Source: Sphingomonas sinipercae (GTDB lineage Bacteria; Pseudomonadota; Alphaproteobacteria; Sphingomonadales; Sphingomonadaceae). From it: DNA of 64,000 nt. A program made the position numbers and the translations under genes. The stretch covers positions 392,501 through 456,500 of the forward strand of contig NZ_CP049871.1 of assembly GCF_011302055.1 (NCBI RefSeq), written 5' to 3'. The notes beneath the pieces were generated by a model. That model had not been told where the DNA came from, ran no database searches, and saw only the letters and a program-made list of their open reading frames with translations. Below, piece by piece: positions 9,291 through 18,062 of the stretch (position 1 is its first letter; each line of letters begins with the position of its first letter).

Positions 9291-12200
9291 TTAGCCGCGC
9301 TCGCCGGCCGGCGGTGCCGGCGGCACCGGCGCTGCCGGGCACATTGCATCGGCGGCGATGACGGTGCCGTCCGGGCAGGTCTGGGCCTGCGGCACCGGCG
9401 CCGGCGCTTCCGGCGGAGCGACGTAGGCCGGGCCGGCCGAACGGCGACCCGAGAACTTCGTGCGCAGGGTCATGCCGAAGGTCCGCGGTTCGGCTAGGAA
9501 CGCGCCGAACAGCTGCGTCGAGCGGGCGATGAAGCCGCTGTCCACCGCACGGGTCGTGCCCGACCCCTGCAACGGCGCGTCGAAGCCGACCTGGATGTAG
9601 TTCTTGTCGAACAGGTTGCGGCCCCACAATTCGATGGCCCACATGTTGTCCGGACCGTGGATGCCGACGCGGCCGTTGAAGACCGTGTAGCCCTTCTGGG
9701 TCTTTTCGACGTCGAGGTCGGAACCGGTGTTGTACGTCGTCGAATGACGGGCATCGAGGTAGACGAGGCCTTCCAGGCCGCCGGCGCCGATCGGCGGGGT
9801 CCAGGTGATCGAGCCGGTGCTCGTCCAGGCCGCCGAGTTCGAGATTCGCCGCCCCGGCAACTGGAACAGCTCGCGCGAAGTCGCCGATTCCGCATCGGAA
9901 CCGACGAGGTTTTTCGAATAGCGGCTGTTCACGTAAGTGGTGCCGAAGTTGAGGCTGAGATCGCGCGTTGGGCGGGCGAAGACTTCAAGTTCGACGCCGC
10001 GGCTGCGGACGCCATGCTTGAGCTTGCCGGTGCATGTGCCGGTGTCGCTGTCGTAGTCGGTGTCCGCGCCACCCAGGTCGTTGTCGCACCCGTTTACGGT
10101 CTCCACTTCGAAGCTGATGCCGTTGAACAGGTTCAGCTGGAAGTCGTCGAACAGCTGTTGGAACACGGCGACATTCACGTCGAAGCCGCGGCCGTTATAC
10201 TTCGCGCCAACCTCGACGGCGTCGTTGATCTCCGGGTCGAACTGGAGGTCGTTGAGCGTCGCGGTCGGCAGGACGTAGCCGTTCTTTGAGAAGCGCGGCA
10301 GCGACGCGCGGTCGAGGTTGTAGCCGCCCGCTTTGTAGCCGCGCGAGTAGCTGGCGTAGGTCAGCAACTGGTCGGTCGGCTTGTAGCTGAGGACGACGGT
10401 GCCGGAGACCTTGCTTTCCGTCTTGGAATCGCTCTGCGTCAACTGGCCGCCCGGAAGGTCGGGGATGACGCAGACCAGCGGCCGCACGTCGGCGAAGGCG
10501 GGTACCTGCGAGATAGCGGTACAGAACGGATTGGCCCCGGTCAGCGTGGCGTCCAGCTTCTTGCGCTCCCGCGTGTAGCGGGCGCCGACGGTCAGCTTGA
10601 GCTGCGGCGTGATGCTGAAGATGTTGTGGGTGAACAGCGCCAGGTTGTTGCTGGTCTGGTCGTAAAGGTCGTTGCTGGCCACGTCGAACGCACCGTTGCC
10701 CGGAATGCCCAGCGCATTGGCGACCGAGCCGAGGCCCGGGTTGCCCGGCGTGAAGTTGATCGCGCCGACGAGCTGCGCCTGCGGGATCAGCGTGGCGAGC
10801 GTCGCCTGCAGGCCGGCCCGCTGTGCGAGTGCGCCTTGCAGCTGCGCTTCCTGCTGCGGGGTGCGGTTCGGAATCGCCTGCAGCTGGTTGATGGCGGCTG
10901 TCAGCTGGGCGATGCCGGTCGACAGCTGGGTGATGCCGGCCGTGAGCTGCGCCTGCGCGGCGTTCAGAGTCGTGGCGTTCAGGCAGTTCGTCGAGTTAGG
11001 ATCGTAGAAGGTCGCAAGCGGGCCGCCCGGCGTGCTTGCGACTCGGCAGTTGACGAATTCCTGATAGTCCTCGCCGTAAGCCAGATTGTCGCGGACGCGT
11101 AGCTTCTCGTTCGCGTAATAGCCGCCGACCAGCCAGTCGAGCGGGCCCGAAGTGCCCTGCAGGCGAAGTTCTTGGCTGAAGGTCTTGAAGCGGTTGAAGG
11201 CGCCGCCGTCGTCGTCGCGGTACAGGATATCCAGGTTATTGAAGTCGGCATCCTGGCCGCGCGTGTACTTGTTGTAACGGTAAGCGGTGATCGAGGTCAG
11301 CTCGGCGGCACCGAAGTCGTAGACGAGCTCGCCGGAAAGGCCGCCGTCGACAACGTCGGAGCGATAGCTGCGGCCCGGGGTTACGGACACGCGGCGGGCG
11401 AACGGATCGTCGTTGATGATCGCGCCGCGCGCCGTCAGCGCCGCCGCCAGGCTCGACGGCTGCTGGCCCGCCGCGGTCACGTCGAACGTCGGCAAATACA
11501 CTGCGGCGCAACATTCCTCGTCGCGCTTGGCGTAATCGGCGATCAGCCGGAACGAAACGTCGTCGTTCGGCTGGACCAGGACCTGGCCGCGGAGGAGCCA
11601 GCGGTCGCGGTCATTGATGTCGCGGCCGGAGATGACATCGCGAACGAAGCCGTCGCGCTGCATGTAGACGCCGTCGAGGCGGGCAGCGACGGTCGAGCTA
11701 AGCGGCCCGGTAACGCCCAGTTCGACACGGCGAAGGTCGAAGTTGCCGATATCGAGCTGGCCGTACGCTTCGGTATGGAAGCGCGGGCGGGCGGTGATCA
11801 CGGAGATCAGGCCGGCGGATGTGTTGCGCCCGAACAGGGTACCCTGCGGACCGCGCAGCACTTCGATCCGGTCGACCGCGCCAAGCTCCGTCAGGCCGGT
11901 GCCGGTGCGCGAGCGGTAAACGCCGTCGATGAAGACGCCGACCGACGATTCGAGCCCGGGGTTGTCGCCGACCGTGCCGACGCCGCGGATACGGGCGACG
12001 GCCGCGCCGCCTTCGGACGAGGTCGAGGACACCAGCAGCGACGGGGAAAGCTGGGTCAGCGCGCGAATGTCGCTCGCGCCGGAATTCTCCAGCGATTCCG
12101 ACGTGACCGCGCTCACCGCGATCGGAACGTCGGACAGCGCTTCGTTGCGCCGGTTGGCGGTAATGACGATGTCGCCGCTCGTGGCTTCCTGCTGGCCGGT

Positions 12201-12356
12201 CGTCTGCTCGCCGCCGCTGCCGGTCTGCGAGCTTGCCGAAGTCGTTTCCGGAGCGCTGTCAGGTTGGGGCTGGATGCCCTCCTGCGCTTCTTGCGCGTAA
12301 GCCGGCGTCGAAAGCGCCATGAGTCCTGCAGACAGCAGCCACACCGATTTACGCAT
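9291..12356 (-). CDS. TonB-dependent outer membrane receptor with coiled-coil-like loop and C-terminal tail
   Basis: Outer membrane beta-barrel importing an unidentified ligand with energy from TonB/ExbBD. Signal peptide MRKSVWLLSAGLMALSTPAYA, then a disordered Q/T/S/G-rich linker and a TonB-box-like GDIVITANRR (about residue 62). The plug domain follows (about 70-190, with IRGVGTVGDNPG and VLRGPQGTLFGRN), then the barrel. Two features are unusual. Residues about 464-522 contain QL-headed heptads within a predicted extracellular loop. About 45 Pro/Ala-rich residues with two Cys follow the segment that looks like the last beta-strand (GMTLRTKF). The start has GGGGAGG six bases upstream. The upstream spacer carries several inverted repeats. 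The substrate cannot be inferred. Confidence 0.93.
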   Translation of the reverse strand: MRKSVWLLSAGLMALSTPAYAQEAQEGIQPQPDSAPETTSASSQTGSGGEQTTGQQEATSGDIVITANRRNEALSDVPIAVSAVTSESLENSGASDIRALTQLSPSLLVSSTSSEGGAAVARIRGVGTVGDNPGLESSVGVFIDGVYRSRTGTGLTELGAVDRIEVLRGPQGTLFGRNTSAGLISVITARPRFHTEAYGQLDIGNFDLRRVELGVTGPLSSTVAARLDGVYMQRDGFVRDVISGRDINDRDRWLLRGQVLVQPNDDVSFRLIADYAKRDEECCAAVYLPTFDVTAAGQQPSSLAAALTARGAIINDDPFARRVSVTPGRSYRSDVVDGGLSGELVYDFGAAELTSITAYRYNKYTRGQDADFNNLDILYRDDDGGAFNRFKTFSQELRLQGTSGPLDWLVGGYYANEKLRVRDNLAYGEDYQEFVNCRVASTPGGPLATFYDPNSTNCLNATTLNAAQAQLTAGITQLSTGIAQLTAAINQLQAIPNRTPQQEAQLQGALAQRAGLQATLATLIPQAQLVGAINFTPGNPGLGSVANALGIPGNGAFDVASNDLYDQTSNNLALFTHNIFSITPQLKLTVGARYTRERKKLDATLTGANPFCTAISQVPAFADVRPLVCVIPDLPGGQLTQSDSKTESKVSGTVVLSYKPTDQLLTYASYSRGYKAGGYNLDRASLPRFSKNGYVLPTATLNDLQFDPEINDAVEVGAKYNGRGFDVNVAVFQQLFDDFQLNLFNGISFEVETVNGCDNDLGGADTDYDSDTGTCTGKLKHGVRSRGVELEVFARPTRDLSLNFGTTYVNSRYSKNLVGSDAESATSRELFQLPGRRISNSAAWTSTGSITWTPPIGAGGLEGLVYLDARHSTTYNTGSDLDVEKTQKGYTVFNGRVGIHGPDNMWAIELWGRNLFDKNYIQVGFDAPLQGSGTTRAVDSGFIARSTQLFGAFLAEPRTFGMTLRTKFSGRRSAGPAYVAPPEAPAPVPQAQTCPDGTVIAADAMCPAAPVPPAPPAGERG

Positions 12357-12475
12357 GAAGTCCTCCCCTTAAGAACCGTCCGGCCACCGGCAGGACGCTT
12401 GCAAGGGGACGACGCTAATTGACCCGGAAGGGCGTGGAAAGAGAACGGAGGTTAGGCTTGCACACAATCGTGTAA

Positions 12476-12514
12476 GTTGCAGCAAAACTGCAACAAACCG
12501 GTTGCTTATAGCAA
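12476..12514. promoter_or_regulatory. Cluster of inverted repeats upstream of the TonB-dependent receptor
   Basis: Between infC (stop at 12528) and the receptor start (12356), three symmetric elements lie in a row: GTTGCAG/CTGCAAC with a 5-base spacer (12476-12494), the palindrome AACCGGTT (12496-12503), and TTGCT/AGCAA with a 3-base spacer (12502-12514). TTGCA-type symmetric boxes are typical of operator sites, so control of the receptor is the favoured reading; mRNA hairpins after infC are the alternative. Confidence 0.4.
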
Positions 12515-12527
12515 TCGACTTTCCGTT

Positions 12528-13070
12528 TTATTTGGGGGCCAGCACCATCAACATCTGGCGGCCTTCCATCCGCGGATGCGCTTCGACCTTCGCCATTTCT
12601 GCGGTCTGTTCCTGCACCCGGCGAAGCACGGCCATGCCCAGTTCGCCATGCGCCATTTCGCGACCGCGGAAACGCATGGTGACCTTGACCTTGTCGCCCT
12701 CGTCCAGGAACTCGAAGACCTTCTTCATCTTGGTATCATAGTCATGGTCGTCGATGTTCGGACGCATCTTGATCTCCTTGATCTCCTGCGTCTTCTGGCG
12801 CTTGCGCTGCTCGTTGGCCTTTTTCTGCGCTTCGTATTTGAAGCGGCCGATATCGAGGAATTTGGCGACCGGCGGGTCGGAGTTCGGGGAGATTTCGACC
12901 AGGTCCAGGCCGACTCCGGCAGCCTGTTCGATCGCTTCACGCGTATACATCACACCCAGGTTTTCGCCGTTTTCGTCGATCACCCGCACCTTCTGGCTCT
13001 GGATGAATTCGTTAAAGCGGGGGCCGGTAAATTGCGGCGGGGCCTGCGGGCGGCGCGGATAGGGTGGTAT
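12528..13070 (-). CDS. infC: Translation initiation factor IF-3, apparent AUA start codon
   Basis: IF-3 binds the 30S subunit, prevents premature 50S joining and checks the initiator codon. Both IF-3 domains are present: N-terminal [17 protein letters not shown]...GVMYTRE and C-terminal [16 protein letters not shown]...[12 protein letters not shown]. The only in-frame ATG/GTG/TTG is GTG 12989, which lies inside the conserved N-terminal domain and would remove GPRFNEF. Reading upstream to the in-frame stop at 13112, the plausible initiators are ATA at 13070, with GGAG eight bases upstream, or ATT at 13085 without a good Shine-Dalgarno site. The ATA start gives 180 aa, the usual IF-3 length. 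Rare start codons in infC are a known autoregulatory device (AUU in E. coli). thrS lies upstream on the same strand; rpmI and rplT do not follow. Confidence 0.92.
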   Translation of the reverse strand: MPPYPRRPQAPPQFTGPRFNEFIQSQKVRVIDENGENLGVMYTREAIEQAAGVGLDLVEISPNSDPPVAKFLDIGRFKYEAQKKANEQRKRQKTQEIKEIKMRPNIDDHDYDTKMKKVFEFLDEGDKVKVTMRFRGREMAHGELGMAVLRRVQEQTAEMAKVEAHPRMEGRQMLMVLAPK

Positions 13071-13186
13071 AGCGGTGTCTCCAATCGGTTGTTCAAGGAC
13101 TCGTGCGAATTAGGCGTTTGCCGGCCAATTTAAAAGGCGGGCGCCAAGTTCCGAACGTTTTTTGCATCGGCTGTAGCGAACGCGCG

Positions 13187-15199
13187 TCAGCGTAAGTCCG
13201 GCGCAACCGCATCGGCGGCGATCATCGACACGGCCTCGTCCAGGCTCATCGCGACCTGCCGTTCTTCCGAACCGAGCCGGCGAAGCGCGACCGTTTGCTC
13301 GTCTGCCTCGCGCTTGCCGACGACCAGCAGCAGCGGGACCTTGGCCAGGCTGTGCTCGCGCACCTTGTAGTTGATCTTCTCGTTGCGAAGGTCGGTGTCG
13401 ACTCGAATCCCGCGCGCCGCCAGCCGGGCCGCGACCTGCAGCGCATAATCGTCGGCATCGGACACGATCGTCGCGACCACCACTTGCACCGGCGCCAGCC
13501 ACAGCGGGAACTTGCCCGCATAATGCTCGATCAGGATGCCGATGAACCGCTCGTACGAGCCGAAGATCGCCCGGTGGAGCATGATCGGCAGATGCTTCTG
13601 CCCATCCTCCGCGATGTAGCTGGCGTCCAGCCGATGCGGCAGCACGCGGTCGGACTGGATGGTGCCGACCTGCCAGGTGCGGCCGATGGCGTCGGTCAAA
13701 TGCCATTCCAGCTTCGGCGCGTAGAAGGCGCCTTCGCCGGGCAATTCCTCCCAGCCATACTCTTCAGTCGCCAGCCCCGCGGCGACGACCGCGTCGCGAA
13801 GCTCGCCTTCGGCCTTGTCCCAATCCTCGTCGCTGCCGAAGCGCTGGTCGGGCCGAAGCGCCAGCTTGATCGCATAGCCTTCGAAGCCGAGGTCCTTGTA
13901 GACCCGGTCGGCAAGCGCGCAAAAGGCCTGCACTTCGGCGACGATCTGGTCTTCGCGGCAGAAGATGTGGGCGTCGTCCTGCGTGAACTGGCGGACGCGC
14001 ATCAGGCCGTGGAGCGCGCCGTGCGGCTCATTGCGGTGGCAGCTGCCGTTTTCGTACAGCCGCAGCGGCAGGTCGCGATAGCTTTTGATGCCCTGGTTGA
14101 AGACGATGACGTGCGCCGGGCAGTTCATCGGCTTGAGCGCCATCAGGTCGGCGTCACCCGACAGGACCGGCCCTTCGTCCTCCGTGTTCGGAATCTCGTC
14201 GGGGACGACGAACATGTTCTCGCGATACTTGCCCCAGTGCCCGCTCTTTTCCCACTGGCGCGCGTCCATCAGCTGCGGGGTCTTGATCTCGCGGTATCCG
14301 GCTTCGTCGATCCGGCGGCGCATATACGCCTCGAGCTCGCGCCAGATGAGGTAACCGTTGGCGTGCCAGAAAACGCTTCCGTGCGCCTCCGCCTGCATGT
14401 GGAACAGGTCCATCTCCTGCCCCAGCTTGCGGTGGTCGCGCTTGGCCGCTTCCTCCAGCCGGACGAGGTAAGCGTCGAGCTGCTTCTTGTTCAGCCACGC
14501 CGTGCCGTAGATCCGGCTCAGCATCGGATTTTTGGGGTCGCCGCGCCAATAGGCCCCGCTGACCCGGGTCAGCTTGAACGCCTGCGGGTCCAGCTTGCCG
14601 GTCGAAGCGAGGTGCGGGCCGCGGCACAGGTCGAGCCAGCTGTCCTGCTTGCTGCCCGAACGGTACATGGTGATCGGCTCGCCTTCGGGCAGTTCCATCA
14701 CCCATTCGGCCTTGAACTGCTCGCCCTGCTTTTCGAACAGGGCACGCACGTCCTCGCGCTGCCAGACTTCGCGCACAAGCGGCTCGTCGGCGGCGATGAT
14801 GCGCCGCATTTCCTCCTCGATCGCCGGCAGGTCTTCCTCGGTGAACGGGCCGCGGTCGGGGGCCGGCGCGAAGTCGTAATAGAATCCGTCGTCGGTCGCC
14901 GGGCCGAACGTGATCTGCGTGCCCGGGAACAGCTTCTGCACCGCTTCCGCAAGGATGTGCGCGAAATCGTGGCGAAACAGCTCGAGCGCGTCCTTCTCGT
15001 CGCGCGCGGTAACCAGCGCCAGTTGCGCGTCGCCCTCGAACGGACGGGTGATGTCGCGCAGCTCCCCGTCGATCTTGGCGGCAAGCGCGGCCTTGGCGAG
15101 GCCAGGGCCGATCGCCGCTGCAACGTCGGCGGGCGTCGACCCTTCGGGCATTTCCCTGACCGATCCGTCGGGAAGCGAAATCTTGAACATCTTCGTCAT
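13187..15199 (-). CDS. thrS: Threonyl-tRNA synthetase
   Basis: Charges tRNA-Thr. Domains in order: N-terminal TGS (about 1-65), editing domain with [11 protein letters not shown] (about 95-110), class II catalytic core (about 270-540), and anticodon-binding domain (about 560-665). Zinc ligands are recognisable in PMNCPAH, DDAHIF and the later HRAIFG segment. Motif 2 is [18 protein letters not shown]. Length 670 aa is in the family range. ATG 15199 is taken; ATG 15190 (MFKISLP) is a possible alternative. infC follows 116 bases downstream on the same strand, as in many bacteria. Confidence 0.97.
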   Translation of the reverse strand: MTKMFKISLPDGSVREMPEGSTPADVAAAIGPGLAKAALAAKIDGELRDITRPFEGDAQLALVTARDEKDALELFRHDFAHILAEAVQKLFPGTQITFGPATDDGFYYDFAPAPDRGPFTEEDLPAIEEEMRRIIAADEPLVREVWQREDVRALFEKQGEQFKAEWVMELPEGEPITMYRSGSKQDSWLDLCRGPHLASTGKLDPQAFKLTRVSGAYWRGDPKNPMLSRIYGTAWLNKKQLDAYLVRLEEAAKRDHRKLGQEMDLFHMQAEAHGSVFWHANGYLIWRELEAYMRRRIDEAGYREIKTPQLMDARQWEKSGHWGKYRENMFVVPDEIPNTEDEGPVLSGDADLMALKPMNCPAHVIVFNQGIKSYRDLPLRLYENGSCHRNEPHGALHGLMRVRQFTQDDAHIFCREDQIVAEVQAFCALADRVYKDLGFEGYAIKLALRPDQRFGSDEDWDKAEGELRDAVVAAGLATEEYGWEELPGEGAFYAPKLEWHLTDAIGRTWQVGTIQSDRVLPHRLDASYIAEDGQKHLPIMLHRAIFGSYERFIGILIEHYAGKFPLWLAPVQVVVATIVSDADDYALQVAARLAARGIRVDTDLRNEKINYKVREHSLAKVPLLLVVGKREADEQTVALRRLGSEERQVAMSLDEAVSMIAADAVAPDLR

Positions 15200-15279
15200 G
15201 TGCGCCGCATGTAGCCGCGCGCTTCAGCTTTTTGCACCCCTCCACCGACGACAAGGACGCTTGACACCGCTACGCATTG

Positions 15280-15320
15280 ATGTAAAGCGAGCTTGTCTAA
15301 TTGAGGAGCTACCTTTACAT
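15280..15320. promoter_or_regulatory. Inverted repeat spanning the leader and start of the membrane protein/XRE pair
   Basis: ATGTAAAG (15280-15287) and CTTTACAT (15313-15320) form a perfect 8-bp inverted repeat 25 bases apart; the second arm overlaps the ATG at 15319. The first arm also belongs to a short imperfect palindrome, AAGCGAGCTT (15285-15294). A TTGACA hexamer is at 15261-15266. The arrangement suits repressor binding by the small XRE protein encoded two genes downstream, but this is inference. Confidence 0.4.
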
Positions 15321-15741
15321 GGCGCGTTACAAAAGCCCCGCCGTCCGGCGCTACCTGGTCCGGTTGAGCGTCCTGATGATCGCTTATCTGGCCTTGTTGC
15401 TTGTCGCGGTGCGGACCTTCCGCAGCGGCGCCGACATCGGTGTCTTCGCCTGGCCGCTCGCGGTCGCGCCGGCCTTTCCGATCATCGGCGTTTTCTGGGC
15501 CGTGATGCGCTTGCTGGTCGAGGAGCCGGACGAATATCTGCGCACCTTGTTCGTCCGCCAGGTGCTCATCGCGACCGCCTTCTGCCTGACCGTGATGACC
15601 GTTTGGGAATTCCTCCAGAACTTCGACCTCGTTCCGGCGGGGACCGGCGGCTTCGGCGCCGCCTTCATCTGGTTCCTCGGCCTTGGCGTCGGCGCGATCT
15701 TCAACCGCGTGACCGACGGAACGTCGGGGAATTGTCCGTGA
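15319..15741 (+). CDS. Small integral membrane protein paired with an XRE regulator
   Basis: Function unknown. The 140-aa protein has about four hydrophobic helices (roughly residues 18-38, 45-68, 84-103 and 115-133) and a basic N-terminus (MARYKSPAVRRYLVR). ATG 15319 has GAGGAG ten bases upstream; a TTG at 15301 would place that site inside the gene. The stop overlaps the GTG of the XRE gene as GTGA, which implies translational coupling. Pairs of a short multi-helix membrane protein and a minimal XRE regulator are common, and the membrane protein may sense the signal or sequester the regulator; nothing here proves that. Confidence 0.75.
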   Translation: MARYKSPAVRRYLVRLSVLMIAYLALLLVAVRTFRSGADIGVFAWPLAVAPAFPIIGVFWAVMRLLVEEPDEYLRTLFVRQVLIATAFCLTVMTVWEFLQNFDLVPAGTGGFGAAFIWFLGLGVGAIFNRVTDGTSGNCP

Positions 15742-15938
15742 ACAACCGGCTGAAGATCTTGCGCGCCGAACGCGACTGGAGCCAGCAGGACCTTGCCGAC
15801 CTGCTCCAGGTTTCGCGCCAGAGCGTCAACGCCATCGAGACGGGCAAGTACGACCCGTCGCTGCCGCTCGCCTTCCGCATCGCAGAATTGTTCGGGCAGC
15901 CGATCGAGCAAATCTTCGTCAGTCCCAGCCGGGGCTGA
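15738..15938 (+). CDS. Minimal XRE-family helix-turn-helix transcriptional regulator
   Basis: A 66-aa single-domain DNA-binding protein. The Cro/CI-type helix-turn-helix spans nearly the whole sequence: LKILRAERDWSQQDLADLLQ then VSRQSVNAIETGKYDPSLP, followed by RIAELFGQPIEQIF. There is no ligand-binding domain. The GTG start at 15738 overlaps the stop of the membrane protein gene. It is probably autoregulatory; the inverted repeat at 15280-15320 is the candidate site. Confidence 0.88.
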   Translation: MNNRLKILRAERDWSQQDLADLLQVSRQSVNAIETGKYDPSLPLAFRIAELFGQPIEQIFVSPSRG

Positions 15939-15979
15939 CGGCGTAGGCACACCCTCCCATGACTTTCAGGAGAAATCGC

Positions 15980-16891
15980 ATGCGCTTTTACCCAATGGCT
16001 CTGTGCGCCCTTATGTCCGCCTTCAGCGTCATTACACCCGCGTCGGCGCGGCCCGCGGAAAAGCCGGTCGCGGCGACGAGGGAAGAGCGGCTGGACCATA
16101 TCTCCGTCGTCGCCATTGGGCGCGGCGATCCGATCGTCCTGATCCCGGGGCTGTCCTCCCCCCGGGCGGTTTGGGATGGCGTCGCCCCCAAACTAGCCCG
16201 CGACCACCAAGTGCTGCTTGTCCAGGTCAACGGCTTCGCCGGCGACGGACCAGGGGCGAACAGCGGCCCCGGCGTGCTCGATGGACTCGTCGACGACCTC
16301 CATCGCTACCTGCTTCGCCACAAGCTGCGGTCGGTCACGGTCATCGGTCATTCGCTTGGCGGTCTGTCCGCGATGCTGCTGGCTGCGCGCCAGCCCGGCG
16401 ACGTTGCGAAGGTGATGGTGGTCGATGCCTTCCCGTTCGCCGGCGTGATGTTCGATGAAAACGCCACGCCGGAGGCGCTACGGCCGCTTGCCGCGATGCT
16501 GAAAGGCCGGATGCAGGCCGGTTATGCAGGGGTGAGCGGCGAGGCATCGGCGGAAAGCACCGCAAAGAGCTTGGCCCTCAGCCCGAGCGGCGCGGCATTG
16601 GTGAAGGAGTGGGTGCTCAAGGCCGACCCCGCCGTGAGCGCGCAAGCGATGGCGGAGGCGATGCTGCTCGACCTGCGTCCGCGGCTGACGGCCATTTCGG
16701 CGCCTTTGACCATCGTTCACCCTGCAACCGTTCCCGGGAAGGACGCGGCGCAAACGGCGGCCTTCTACCGCGGCCAATATGCCGGTGTCCGGGCGGTGAA
16801 GTTCGTTCCTATCGAAGGGACACGCCACTTCATCATGCTGGACCAGCCGGCGGCGTTTTCTGACGCGGTCGAGCGCTTCCTAAAACCCTAA
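15980..16891 (+). CDS. Exported alpha/beta-fold hydrolase
   Basis: Probable periplasmic esterase or peptidase-type hydrolase with unknown substrate. Signal peptide MRFYPMALCALMSAFSVITPASA. Alpha/beta-hydrolase features: oxyanion-hole strand IVLIPGLSSPRAVWD (about residue 50), nucleophile elbow GHSLGG (about 117), and a C-terminal His in TRHFIML (about 288). ATG 15980 has CAGGAG upstream; an in-frame ATG at 15959 would put that site inside the gene. It stands alone between the XRE pair and msrB. Confidence 0.85.
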   Translation: MRFYPMALCALMSAFSVITPASARPAEKPVAATREERLDHISVVAIGRGDPIVLIPGLSSPRAVWDGVAPKLARDHQVLLVQVNGFAGDGPGANSGPGVLDGLVDDLHRYLLRHKLRSVTVIGHSLGGLSAMLLAARQPGDVAKVMVVDAFPFAGVMFDENATPEALRPLAAMLKGRMQAGYAGVSGEASAESTAKSLALSPSGAALVKEWVLKADPAVSAQAMAEAMLLDLRPRLTAISAPLTIVHPATVPGKDAAQTAAFYRGQYAGVRAVKFVPIEGTRHFIMLDQPAAFSDAVERFLKP

Positions 16892-16947
16892 GCAGCTCCG
16901 GCGCTTCAGATCGGTCCCATTCAGGTGGACTGGGCTAGGGTCGGCGA

Positions 16948-17445
16948 ATGATCGATCCTAAAAGCGCCATTGGGCGGCGGGAACTGATTGGTGGCGGTTT
17001 GGTCGCCGGCGCCGCACTGCTGGCATGGCCGCGACAGCGCGCCGAGGCCGCGGTCGCTTTCGAAGTCAGGCGGTCGACTGGCGAATGGAAAAAGCTGCTC
17101 GGGCCCCAGCGCTATGCGATCCTGCGCGAGGCCGGGACGGAGCGGCCCTATTCGAGCGCGCTCAACAAGGAGCATCGGCGCGGGACGTTCACTTGCGCCG
17201 GCTGCGGGCTGCCGCTGTTTTCCTCGGCGACCAAGTTCGAAAGCGGGACCGGCTGGCCGAGCTTCTTCCAGCCGCTCGGCAATGCGGTGGTCACGCATTC
17301 GGACCGAACACTCGGCATGGCCCGCACCGAAGTGCTTTGCCGCCGCTGCGGCGGGCACCTCGGCCACGTGTTCGATGACGGGCCGCGGCCGACCGGCCTG
17401 CGCTATTGCATGAACGGGCTGTCGCTGAAATTCCGGCCCGCCTGA
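16948..17445 (+). CDS. msrB: Peptide-methionine (R)-S-oxide reductase MsrB with probable Tat signal
   Basis: Reduces methionine-R-sulfoxide in proteins. Two zinc-binding pairs are visible, CAGC and CRRC, as is the catalytic-site segment GLRYCMNGLSLKF with the resolving/active Cys. The N-terminus MIDPKSAIGRRELIGGG followed by a hydrophobic run and AEA resembles a twin-arginine signal, so the enzyme probably works in the periplasm. It overlaps or abuts the exported msrA just downstream, giving repair of both sulfoxide stereoisomers from one transcript. Confidence 0.92.
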   Translation: MIDPKSAIGRRELIGGGLVAGAALLAWPRQRAEAAVAFEVRRSTGEWKKLLGPQRYAILREAGTERPYSSALNKEHRRGTFTCAGCGLPLFSSATKFESGTGWPSFFQPLGNAVVTHSDRTLGMARTEVLCRRCGGHLGHVFDDGPRPTGLRYCMNGLSLKFRPA

Positions 17446-17456
17446 TGGAGACGAAG

Positions 17457-18053
17457 ATGAAAGCCCTGCTCGCCGTCGCTGCCTTGGCGATCACCGCGCC
17501 CGCCCCGGCTGCCCCGCAACAATTGCAGACCGCGGTCCTCGCCGGCGGCTGCTTCTGGGGCATGGAAGCGGTGTTCGAACATGTGAAGGGCGTGCAGGAC
17601 GTCGTTTCGGGCTTTGCCGGCGGTGAGGCGGGCGACGCGACCTACGACAGGGTCAGCACGGAACGCACCGGCCATGCGGAGGCCGTGCGCATCCGCTTCG
17701 ACCCGAAGCAGGTGAGCTATGCCGACCTCCTGAAAATCTATTTCACCGTCGCTCACGATCCGACGCAGGTGAACCGCCAATATCCGGACACCGGGCCAAG
17801 CTATCGCTCCGCAATCTTCCCGCAATCGCCGCAGCAGCGGGCGCTTGCGGCCGAATCCATCCGCCGGCTCAACGCCGCGAAGGCGTTTCGCCAACCGGTC
17901 GCGACGCGGATCGAAGGCGGCCGCTTCTATCCCGCGGAGGCCTATCACCAGGATTTCGCCCGCAAGAATCCGCGCCACGCCTACATCGTCGCGCACGACG
18001 CGCCGAAGGTGGCGAAGTTGAAGAAGACCTACCCGCAATATTGGCGAGGGTAG
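17457..18053 (+). CDS. msrA: Exported peptide-methionine (S)-S-oxide reductase MsrA
   Basis: Reduces methionine-S-sulfoxide. The catalytic GGCFWGMEAVF motif is at about residue 29, and the family segments YDRVSTERTGHAEAV, YPDTGPSYRSAIFPQ and AEAYHQDF are intact. The first about 20 residues (MKALLAVAALAITAPAPAAP) form a signal peptide. ATG 17457 is chosen because GGAG lies six bases upstream; an ATG at 17445 overlapping the msrB stop would add four residues. Together with msrB it forms a two-gene periplasmic methionine repair unit. Confidence 0.93.
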   Translation: MKALLAVAALAITAPAPAAPQQLQTAVLAGGCFWGMEAVFEHVKGVQDVVSGFAGGEAGDATYDRVSTERTGHAEAVRIRFDPKQVSYADLLKIYFTVAHDPTQVNRQYPDTGPSYRSAIFPQSPQQRALAAESIRRLNAAKAFRQPVATRIEGGRFYPAEAYHQDFARKNPRHAYIVAHDAPKVAKLKKTYPQYWRG

Positions 18054-18062
18054 AACCGCGCT

